A stretch of 11,510 bases of DNA from Actinomycetota bacterium (GTDB lineage: Bacteria; Actinomycetota; Actinomycetes; S36-B12; UBA5976), in NCBI GenBank assembly GCA_009704345.1, contig WLEH01000014.1:1-11510 (forward strand), read 5' to 3'. The notes under the pieces are model-generated. The model was not told the DNA's origin and did no database searches. It was given only the letters and a program-made list of their open reading frames with translations. A program made the position numbers and the translations under genes. Positions 6,389 to 11,510 of the stretch are shown one piece after another (the first letter of the stretch is position 1; each line of letters begins with the position of its first letter).

Positions 6389-6802
6389 ATGAGTGAAGCA
6401 ACAAGATGGATGGTGGCAATAGCTTTTATCTCGCTACCGACAATTGCATTTGGTGGTTATTTCTTACTTTCAATTCTAAAGAGGCAGGCTGGAACTGAAG
6501 GTATTTCTGGTATTCAGCGTGAGTACTTCAAAGCGGGCCACGCCCATGCTGGCGTTTTAGTTTTGCTGGGGATCATTGGTCAGATAGTTCTGGACTATTC
6601 ACGATTTAATGAATCAGCTGTTTGGGCAATAAGGGGCGGCTTATTTATTGCTCCGTTATTGATCTCAGGTGGCTTTTTTGGCGGTGCACCAAAGTCATCA
6701 GATGCCCAGCCTGGTAATTTAGTAAAGCTAATACCAATTGGAGCCATTATTCTGAGCATCTCAACACTTGCTGTAGGTTTGAGTCTATTAATTAGTCTGT
6801 AA
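6389..6802 (+). CDS. Small four-TM membrane protein with AGHAHAG motif
   Basis: A 137-residue protein with four predicted helices (about 8-29, 50-70, 80-98, 112-135). The most distinctive feature is YFKAGHAHAGVLVLLG, with H51 and H53 at the start of helix 2, and GGFFGGAP at the end of helix 3. Intramembrane His pairs of this kind suggest metal, heme or proton binding, but that is inference. I have an impression of similar small actinobacterial proteins but cannot name a family. It begins 1 bp after the MMPL stop with a very strong Shine-Dalgarno (AAAGGAGGG, 6375-6383), so it is probably translated at high level as the last gene of the exporter operon. Confidence 0.8.
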   Translation: MSEATRWMVAIAFISLPTIAFGGYFLLSILKRQAGTEGISGIQREYFKAGHAHAGVLVLLGIIGQIVLDYSRFNESAVWAIRGGLFIAPLLISGGFFGGAPKSSDAQPGNLVKLIPIGAIILSISTLAVGLSLLISL

Positions 6803-6857
6803 AAATAACAAATTTGAAGTTCAGATAATTCTCGGAACGATATCTACTAGGTAAATT

Positions 6858-6889
6858 GATTGCTAACTTTACTATTTAGTTAGTCAATC
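6858..6889. terminator. Probable bidirectional hairpin between convergent genes
   Basis: GATTGCTAACT (6858-6868) pairs with AGTTAG-CAATC (6878-6889, one bulged T at 6884) across a 9-nt AT-rich loop. The right arm includes the stop codon and last codons of the nitroreductase. It is AT-rich and lacks a long T-run, so it is a weak terminator at best. It is the only such structure between the two convergent units. Confidence 0.35.
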
Positions 6890-7611
6890 CGAATCTGACT
6901 TGAATCGATGCGCTCCGCTTGAAAAGAATTTATCTTGTGTTCACTCGGATAGCCAAGAGCCAAACCGCAAAGCAGGCTGTATTGCTTTGGAATATCAAAT
7001 TCTTTTCGAACCGCATCTTCCCAGGTTGAAACAGCGCCTTGAGCGCAGGTACCCAACCCCCTCGCATGAGCACTGAGCATTAAGTTCTGCATAAACAATC
7101 CTGCATCTGATGCCGCAAATTTTCCGATGCTTTTGTGAGTAAAAATAAATAGCTCAACTGGTGCACCAAAGAATTCATAATTTCTAGCCCAAGCATCATC
7201 TCGAGCTTTTTTATCTTTGCGTGCAACTCCAATATAGTTATACAAATCTCTACCTACTCGCTGACTGCGAGGAAGTAAATCAGGTGGATACTTCTTAACT
7301 GCTACCCAATTAGATTTTGGTAAACCATATCTAGTTATGCCCAACTTTAATTTTGCCCAAATGCCACCATTGCGAGCATCTTTAACTGCATCCCAACGAT
7401 TTAGAAATTCTCTACTTAAGCGATCTCGTTTCTCGCCTGTTGCTACAGCTACTAAAAACGGTCTGGTGTTTGACCATGATGGGGCAGTTAAGCCATCGGT
7501 GATTAATTCGTTTATCAATTCATCTGGGATTGGGGTAGCTAAGAAATCCCTGGAGCTACGCCTGCTGGCTAGGAAATCAGATATCTGGTCTTGTTTCTCT
7601 TCTCGATTCAC
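6880..7611 (-). CDS. Nitroreductase-family FMN oxidoreductase
   Basis: A 243-residue protein of the nitroreductase fold, an FMN-dependent NAD(P)H oxidoreductase acting on nitroaromatics, quinones or related electrophiles, and probably a homodimer. RRSSRDF (17-23) is the N-terminal FMN phosphate-binding Arg/Ser motif. APSWSNTRPF (43-52) is the family's PSx-N-x-QPW-like segment. GLGTCAQGAV (185-194) is the typical second FMN-contact region. Length is at the upper end of the family, with a longer central insertion (about 75-140). The GTG start at 7611 is preceded by AAGG at reasonable spacing, and also by TAAGGT exactly six bases upstream, so either ribosome-site or leaderless initiation is possible. 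It is divergent from the halohydrin-dehalogenase-like gene across 151 bp. Confidence 0.9.
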   Translation of the reverse strand: MNREEKQDQISDFLASRRSSRDFLATPIPDELINELITDGLTAPSWSNTRPFLVAVATGEKRDRLSREFLNRWDAVKDARNGGIWAKLKLGITRYGLPKSNWVAVKKYPPDLLPRSQRVGRDLYNYIGVARKDKKARDDAWARNYEFFGAPVELFIFTHKSIGKFAASDAGLFMQNLMLSAHARGLGTCAQGAVSTWEDAVRKEFDIPKQYSLLCGLALGYPSEHKINSFQAERIDSSQIRID

Positions 7612-7617
7612 CTTCCT

Positions 7618-7623
7618 ACCTTA
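7618..7623 (-). promoter_or_regulatory. Candidate -10 box of the nitroreductase gene
   Basis: On the minus strand TAAGGT (7623-7618) stands six bases before the GTG start at 7611, the same spacing as at five other genes here. The match to TATAAT is modest (T, A and final T conserved), and the bases double as a ribosome-site candidate, so the assignment is tentative. Confidence 0.35.
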
Positions 7624-7678
7624 TTGGATTTATCCCTCAGGCTGTTGATTCAAACTGCAAAGTGAGAATCAGGAAAGT

Positions 7679-7695
7679 CAGTGAGTAATTCACTG
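7679..7695. promoter_or_regulatory. Palindrome midway between divergent genes (candidate operator)
   Basis: CAGTGA-GTAAT-TCACTG is a perfect 6-5-6 inverted repeat whose centre (7687) is exactly the midpoint of the 151-bp gap between the nitroreductase and halohydrin-dehalogenase-like starts. A related half-site, AGTGAGAAT, occurs at 7661-7669. No regulator gene adjoins it, so the binding protein is unknown. Confidence 0.35.
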
Positions 7696-7750
7696 CTAGG
7701 TCTTTTCGAGAACCAATCCGAATAATCAGCATACTTATCTGTCATTAACC

Positions 7751-7762
7751 TATGCTTATGCT
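7751..7762 (+). promoter_or_regulatory. Tandem TATGCT -10 boxes before the 7763 gene
   Basis: TATGCT occurs twice in a row (7751-7756 and 7757-7762) and is followed directly by the GTG start. The first copy places +1 on the start codon (leaderless). Use of the second would start transcription inside the third codon and remove the start. No ribosome site is visible. Confidence 0.5.
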
Positions 7763-8509
7763 GTGCGAGTACTAATTACAAACGCCTTAAGTTATGCCGG
7801 CCCAGGAGCGCTTGAGGTAATATCTAAAACAGAGAACACGATTTACTGTCATGATCCAGCGTTTGGCAATCCAGCAATGGCAGCGAAATTTCAATCGGCA
7901 AATCCGGAATTGGTTGTGTTGGATATGCAGACGGCTGATGGCATTTTTGACTATTTTGATCAGTCCGGAATATACCTAGATGCAGTAATCCATAATGATG
8001 TCTTGGGAAACAAACCTGCCCCAATTGAATTAGTACCTGAGAGTGATTTTGTTGAAAGTTTCAATCTGTTGTATCTATTTCCAGTTCAGTTAACTCAATT
8101 GCTTTTGCCAATGTTTAAAAAACAACAACAAGGTTCATTTGTATTTGTCACTTCAGCTAGATATCTAAAGCCAGAACCTGGATTTTCCGTTGCCACTTCA
8201 ATTAGATCAGCCACAACAAGTTTCGCCTTAGCATTAGCGGTTGAGGCTGCAAGTCATAATATCCAAGTAAATGTAGTTGCCCCTAACTATTTGTATAGTG
8301 AAGCTTATTATCCTGCTGCAAAGTACATTGACGATGAATCTGGTAGAAAAATCATAAAGAGTCAAGTACCGCTGGGCAGGCTTGGTCAGCCTGAAGAAAT
8401 CGGTGAGCTCATTTCCTTTTTGATCTCTGGTAAAAGTGGTTTTGTGACAGGACAAGTTTTTGATTTTACTGGTGGTTGGCCCAACTACAGCATGCATGAT
8501 CTAACGTGA
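7763..8509 (+). CDS. Halohydrin dehalogenase-like SDR-fold protein lacking the catalytic Tyr
   Basis: A 248-residue SDR-fold protein that does not bind NAD(P) in the usual way. The Gly-rich turn is replaced by T6-N-A-L-S-Y11-A-G13, the T-x4-[FY]-x-G pattern of halohydrin dehalogenases (HHDH), in which a halide pocket takes the place of the nicotinamide. Further HHDH-like points, from my memory of HheC, are CHDPAF (29-34), HND (77-79), PNYL plus SE (174-180, halide loop), LGRLGQPEEIGEL (204-216) and TGQVF..TGG (229-238). HHDHs convert vicinal haloalcohols to epoxides, using S-x12-Y-x3-R. Here S131 and R148 are at exact spacing, but the Tyr position is Ala144 (GCC, 8192-8194). The canonical SDR YxxxK is also absent. 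Activity is therefore doubtful or altered. The gene overlaps the DinB gene by 4 bp. Confidence 0.75.
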   Translation: MRVLITNALSYAGPGALEVISKTENTIYCHDPAFGNPAMAAKFQSANPELVVLDMQTADGIFDYFDQSGIYLDAVIHNDVLGNKPAPIELVPESDFVESFNLLYLFPVQLTQLLLPMFKKQQQGSFVFVTSARYLKPEPGFSVATSIRSATTSFALALAVEAASHNIQVNVVAPNYLYSEAYYPAAKYIDDESGRKIIKSQVPLGRLGQPEEIGELISFLISGKSGFVTGQVFDFTGGWPNYSMHDLT

Positions 8510-9009
8510 CAATTTCAATTGAGCGTGGCTTACGCCATATGGCATGGGCAAATCAAGAGGTATTTAATGCTGTTGCCAAATTACCAGACGATGCGTTGCA
8601 GGCTTATATCTCTAATCCAGAATGGACCGTGGGCAAAATTATTTCTCATATCTGCTCTAGTGCCACCTGGTATGTCCATCGACTTGAAATTGATGACTGT
8701 ATTGATATCCCAGAGGTCCATTCGGCCAATGATGTATTGCAACTGGCGGCTTTGATTTCCCAGTTAGATGAGAAATTAATTCAAGCTGCTAGCCAAGAAG
8801 ATCGTGAACTCACTTACACCTATGAAGATACCGGCAAAGTTGTAAAGAGATGGTTCTCTACTATTTTGACTCAAGCTGTGCATCATGCGACTGAACATCG
8901 GGCACAACTTGTTGATGCCCTAGACTTTAAAGGATACAAATTAATTAATTTGGATGATTTAGATTTATGGGCTTACGACATGTTCGAAAAAGATGAACCA
9001 ATAATTTAA
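8506..9009 (+). CDS. DinB-family protein (putative metal-dependent four-helix-bundle enzyme)
   Basis: A 167-residue protein of the DinB/YfiT-like four-helix bundle. The three metal-ligand His positions can be placed at H48 (within KIISHICSS), H127 and H131 (HHATEHR, H-x3-H). Members include mycothiol- and bacillithiol-dependent transferases and mycothiol-dependent maleylpyruvate isomerase; others have no known activity. The N-terminal R-x-x-AWAN segment and WTVGKIISHI fit the family. The GTG start overlaps the preceding stop as GTGA, so the two proteins are translationally coupled and probably work together. Inference: thiol transfer to an electrophile such as an epoxide made or bound by its partner. 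The specific reaction cannot be read from the sequence. Confidence 0.85.
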   Translation: MTISIERGLRHMAWANQEVFNAVAKLPDDALQAYISNPEWTVGKIISHICSSATWYVHRLEIDDCIDIPEVHSANDVLQLAALISQLDEKLIQAASQEDRELTYTYEDTGKVVKRWFSTILTQAVHHATEHRAQLVDALDFKGYKLINLDDLDLWAYDMFEKDEPII

Positions 9010-9143
9010 GGGATTAGTTATTTGTTTTTTCTCGACTTTTTTCATCCATCAGTACCTTCACAAAATGAAATGATGATGTGGTGGACCCTTGAAACATCTC
9101 ACCTGATATTTTGGCATTTTATTGTAAGTCCACACCAAAGTAA

Positions 9144-9470
9144 TCAGCCTAAAAAGGGGCGAAGTTCCACTTTCCTATTACACGCCTTTGAACCGGCTTT
9201 AGCTAGCGCTAACGCCAACGAATCACTTTCTGCCTCAATCAACCAAAATCCACTGTAATGTTCATAATCAGTGAATAGAGATCCTGAATCAACTAGATCA
9301 GCATCATCCCGATTATCAATCACTTTAGCTTTTGCTGGGGAGGCTATTCCGGCAGCATAGATCCAATTTCCGTCCTGCCTCAATTGATCGTTAAAAGCAT
9401 CAATGGCAGCCATCTCATTGCCAACCGCAGTATTGCTTGCTGAATCAATTACAAGGATTATGTATCGCAT
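9144..9470 (-). CDS. YCII-family protein
   Basis: A 108-residue ferredoxin-like alpha/beta protein of the YCII-related family (PF03795). It begins with MRYIILV, has the GNWIYAAGIASP segment (34-44) and a central SLFTDYEHYSGFWLIEAES, and ends with the family's VELRPFL (101-107). Members are small dimeric cytoplasmic proteins, mostly of unknown function, some implicated in dechlorination or enol chemistry. I chose the ATG at 9470 over a TTG two codons upstream (9476) because TAGGCT lies exactly six bases before the ATG and the family starts at this position. The gene is convergent with the DinB gene and divergent from the secreted protease. The 134 bp before it (9010-9143) show T-rich tracts but no clear terminator. 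Confidence 0.85.
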   Translation of the reverse strand: MRYIILVIDSASNTAVGNEMAAIDAFNDQLRQDGNWIYAAGIASPAKAKVIDNRDDADLVDSGSLFTDYEHYSGFWLIEAESDSLALALAKAGSKACNRKVELRPFLG

Positions 9471-9476
9471 TGCCAA

Positions 9477-9482
9477 AGCCTA
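9477..9482 (-). promoter_or_regulatory. -10 box of the YCII gene (leaderless)
   Basis: On the minus strand TAGGCT (9482-9477) is followed by six bases (TTGGCA) and ATG at 9470. It overlaps a small inverted repeat, CTAGC-6 nt-GCTAG (9480-9495), in the short divergent spacer shared with the protease gene. That repeat could be an operator but is only five bases per arm. Confidence 0.45.
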
Positions 9483-9507
9483 GCGGCAAGGCTAGTTATC
9501 TTGTGGC

Positions 9508-9513
9508 TATAGT
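9508..9513 (+). promoter_or_regulatory. -10 box of the secreted metalloprotease gene (leaderless)
   Basis: TATAGT (9508-9513) is a near-consensus -10 followed by six bases (TCTAAC) and the GTG start at 9520. No ribosome site is present upstream. The -35 region shows no TTGACA-like hexamer. Confidence 0.6.
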
Positions 9514-9519
9514 TCTAAC

Positions 9520-10695
9520 GTGAAATTTCGCTATCTGGTTTGGTTGCTTATTCCAGCAATACTCATCGTCGGACTACCCGCAACTGCTGCCCCCAAGGCT
9601 GGCAAATCATGCAACAAGGTGGGTATCACCAAAAACTACAAAAGTAAAAAATTTACCTGCGTTTTTAAAGGTGAAAAGTTTGTATGGAATAAAGGCAGCA
9701 AACTCAAGTTAGACAGAGCAGCACCAACTGAACCTTCAGCACCAGAAACTGGACCAACTAAGCCAATCACATTAGACAACTTAGATCCGAAATGGACATT
9801 TAAAGTTGCTCACAAGTTAGCTCTAGATGCGGTACAGCCTTTTGACAGCTCAAAACTAGGCATCCGGTTTGTGATCGGTCCTGGCGTAGATAAAGCAAGA
9901 GTTGAGCAAGAGAAGGCTGGTATAGATCGGATTGCTGGACTTTGGTCAAGTTATTTCATACCAGATCGGGTTCGATTTATTTATGTTTCACCGCAAGATG
10001 GTGATTGGGCAGAGCAACTAACCACAATTGAGCAACTGCAATCAATGATTCCGCCAAACACCACACTCAAGAAATTGATTACTAGCAATGAGTGCATGTT
10101 TGCTTTAGGTGGTAGGCCGTTAGGGATTTACACCAACATTCAATGTTTACCAGATCGAATCAGTATGCAAAATCGGCAAACAGGTCCACATGAATACACT
10201 CATTTTGTTCAGTTTTACAGCGGCGATCTGCCAAGCAAAGCTGCGTGCTGGGTAGTTGAAGGTATGGCAACTTTTTATGGCAATGCGATTGGTTTTTCGA
10301 TGGATGATCCGAACGGTAGTGTTCGTAATCAATTTTTTAGTGGCTTTACATACAGCTATGGAGCACCAAACCCAACACCGGCCACTAGAGCGGAATTTAC
10401 TGAGACGCTGCGTCGTGGCAATCCAGATGAGATCACAAAACTTATGCGGTTACTAGAACCTCCTGGATGCAGTCAATCAACTGGCCCCACCACAGTGCAG
10501 ACTGGTTACTTATTAGGTGGAATGGCCTTTGAAGCACTAGTTGCCTCTTTTGGTCAGCAAAAAGTTGTTGAATTTATGAAAGATCACATCACAACTAAAA
10601 ATTGGAAAGTCTCATTTGCTAATACTTATGGAATATCCGTGGAAGAGTTTTACCAGAAACTGGCGCCATATTTTGCTAGCCAAGTTAACTGGTGA
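9520..10695 (+). CDS. Secreted gluzincin-type zinc metalloprotease candidate
   Basis: A 391-residue exported protein. A signal peptide covers about 1-24 (basic MKFR, hydrophobic YLVWLLIPAILIVGL, then PATAA before the cleavage site). Residues about 28-60 form a small Lys/Cys-rich module (C31, C47, ending FVWNKG), then a Pro/Thr-rich linker (66-84). The C-terminal domain has H224-E225-Y-T-H228 followed after exactly 18 residues by E247 in WVVEGMATFY. This is the HExxH-x18-E arrangement of gluzincins such as M1 and the peptidase MA-like group, so Zn ligands H224, H228 and E247 and general base E225 are all present. Cys192, Cys209 and Cys243 may form disulfides. It begins with GTG, with no ribosome site and a TATAGT box six bases upstream. 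Its stop abuts that of the convergent transporter gene with no gap. The target is unknown and catalysis is inferred. Confidence 0.85.
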   Translation: MKFRYLVWLLIPAILIVGLPATAAPKAGKSCNKVGITKNYKSKKFTCVFKGEKFVWNKGSKLKLDRAAPTEPSAPETGPTKPITLDNLDPKWTFKVAHKLALDAVQPFDSSKLGIRFVIGPGVDKARVEQEKAGIDRIAGLWSSYFIPDRVRFIYVSPQDGDWAEQLTTIEQLQSMIPPNTTLKKLITSNECMFALGGRPLGIYTNIQCLPDRISMQNRQTGPHEYTHFVQFYSGDLPSKAACWVVEGMATFYGNAIGFSMDDPNGSVRNQFFSGFTYSYGAPNPTPATRAEFTETLRRGNPDEITKLMRLLEPPGCSQSTGPTTVQTGYLLGGMAFEALVASFGQQKVVEFMKDHITTKNWKVSFANTYGISVEEFYQKLAPYFASQVNW

Positions 10696-11510
10696 TTAAA
10701 ACTGTTGGGCAAAAAGTGTCAACAACGGGATGCTTATTAATAAATTAACCGGGAATGTAATTACTAAACTTGTGGTTACCGGAAGTGAGATATTTGCTTC
10801 TGGCAGGGCAACTCTTACTGCAGCTGGTGCGGCAATATAAGAAGCGCTTGCCGAGAGTATTCCTAGAATTACGGATCCACCAACTGATAATCCAATCAAA
10901 CTACCAACTGTGGTACCTAGCGTTCCCATGGCAAGCGGGAAGAGAATTCCAAAGGCAATTAATCCCTTGCCTACTTCCAAAACAGATTTCCAACGCTCTC
11001 CAGCTAAATATCCAAGATGCAATAAGAACAGTGCTAGGACTCCAGGCAACATAGTTACAAAGAAAGGTTCAACTCGCACATAACCTTCAGTGCCAGCAAC
11101 GTACCCAATAAATAAACCACCAACCAAGAGCATCAAGGTTTTACCTAAAAATATTTCTTTAAGCGATTCTGACCAATCGGTTTTTGGTGCAATATGACGT
11201 TTTGCTAAAAATATACCTACCACAATGCCAGGTACTTCCATCAATGTTAATAGCGTAGTGGCAAAACCTTCATATTCAATATTGTTGGTATCCAAATAAA
11301 CCAATGCTGCAGTAAAAGTTACTAGTGAAGTTGAGCCATAGTGAGCTGCTAGTGAACCTCGATCCAACGTCGATATATTTGTTACTTTACCTAGTACCAA
11401 ATAAGCCAAGATTGGAATTGTTACACCAAGCGCAAGGGTTGCCAAAATTGGCAACAAGGTGTCAAGCAGATTACTTTCTCGAAGCGAAACGCCACCCTTT
11501 AAGCCAATAC
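10696..11510 (-). CDS. sbtA: SbtA-type sodium-dependent bicarbonate transporter (partial, 5' end outside window)
   Basis: 270 residues are visible, and the frame is still open at the right edge. An in-frame TTG at 11457 is internal, because the 17 codons before it encode IGLKGG-VSLRESNLL, which matches the IGL-x-GG region of SbtA proteins. SbtA (PF05982) imports bicarbonate with Na+ across the cytoplasmic membrane. Other matches, against my memory of cyanobacterial SbtA, are GSTS..TFTAAL, EGFATTLLTLMEVPGIVVGIFLA, and near the end ILSASASYIAAPAAVRVALPEAN. Where I recall ASSSD, this protein has ASASY. The long hydrophilic loop between the two five-helix repeats of cyanobacterial SbtA is reduced here to about 20 residues (KRHIAPKTDWSESLKEIF). 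About 50-60 N-terminal residues are missing. No PII-like sbtB gene lies on the 3' side. In a heterotroph the likely use is anaplerotic carbon supply or pH balance. Confidence 0.85.
   Translation of the reverse strand, partial: IGLKGGVSLRESNLLDTLLPILATLALGVTIPILAYLVLGKVTNISTLDRGSLAAHYGSTSLVTFTAALVYLDTNNIEYEGFATTLLTLMEVPGIVVGIFLAKRHIAPKTDWSESLKEIFLGKTLMLLVGGLFIGYVAGTEGYVRVEPFFVTMLPGVLALFLLHLGYLAGERWKSVLEVGKGLIAFGILFPLAMGTLGTTVGSLIGLSVGGSVILGILSASASYIAAPAAVRVALPEANISLPVTTSLVITFPVNLLISIPLLTLFAQQF

Noticed and set aside
7763..8509. Ordinary NAD(P)-dependent SDR dehydrogenase
   Set aside because: The Gly-rich cofactor turn is broken (T-N-A-L-S-Y-A-G) and YxxxK is absent; landmarks fit the halohydrin dehalogenase branch better.
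9022..9258. 78-codon plus-strand frame starting with TTG after the DinB gene
   Set aside because: It overlaps the well-supported YCII gene on the other strand, has no ribosome site and shows no recognisable domain.
9471..9476. TTG start two codons upstream for the YCII gene
   Set aside because: The ATG at 9470 matches the family N-terminus and lies exactly six bases from a TAGGCT box; the TTG would leave no room for the -10 spacing.
11455..11457. TTG at 11457 as start of the SbtA-like gene
   Set aside because: The frame continues upstream to the window edge and encodes the conserved IGL-x-GG region, so the gene is truncated by the window and the TTG is an internal Leu.
1..11510. CRISPR arrays, insertion sequences, integrase or phage genes
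   Set aside because: No regularly spaced repeats, transposase or integrase motifs, or attachment-site duplications at the tRNA 3' ends were seen.

Overview
The window looks like a piece of a compact, moderately AT-rich actinobacterial chromosome. Short intergenic gaps, abutting and overlapping genes, three tRNAs without encoded CCA and an apparent preference for leaderless transcripts all fit this. A secreted protein has a short N-terminal Cys/Lys-rich module of a kind I associate with streamlined freshwater Actinobacteria (acI / Nanopelagicales). That placement is an inference from style and gene content, not a database result.

Layout. 1-89: 3' end of an unidentified membrane protein. 226-538: tRNA-Ser(UGA), tRNA-Ser(GCU) and tRNA-Arg(ACG), closed by a strong intrinsic terminator. 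691-1662: zinc-free quinone oxidoreductase, convergent with a TetR-type repressor (2314-1724, minus). The repressor is divergent from a four-gene operon (2411-6802): a six-TM DUF4386-like protein, an atypical NAD(P)-binding epimerase-like protein, an MMPL/RND exporter and a small four-TM protein. The shared control region holds a perfect 8-3-8 inverted repeat overlapping both promoters, so the repressor very probably controls itself and the exporter operon. 6880-7611 (minus): nitroreductase. Divergent from it is a two-gene unit (7763-9009): a protein resembling halohydrin dehalogenases and a DinB-fold protein translationally coupled to it. 9144-9470 (minus): YCII-family protein. 9520-10695: secreted gluzincin-type zinc metalloprotease candidate. 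10696-11510 (minus): SbtA-type sodium/bicarbonate transporter, running off the right edge.

Two results stand out. First, the 7763-8509 product follows the halohydrin dehalogenase pattern (T-x4-Y-x-G, S-x12-?-x3-R, PNYL halide loop), but the catalytic Tyr position is Ala144 while Ser131 and Arg148 remain. This suggests an altered or lost dehalogenase/epoxide chemistry. Its coupled DinB partner belongs to a fold that includes thiol transferases, so an epoxide- or electrophile-handling pair is a testable idea. Second, six of the seven transcription units with a visible 5' end have a TANNNT hexamer exactly 6 nt before the start codon, which places the predicted +1 on the start codon (leaderless mRNA). 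Only the repressor-controlled exporter operon has a real 5' leader, carrying a hairpin and a tiny upstream ORF.
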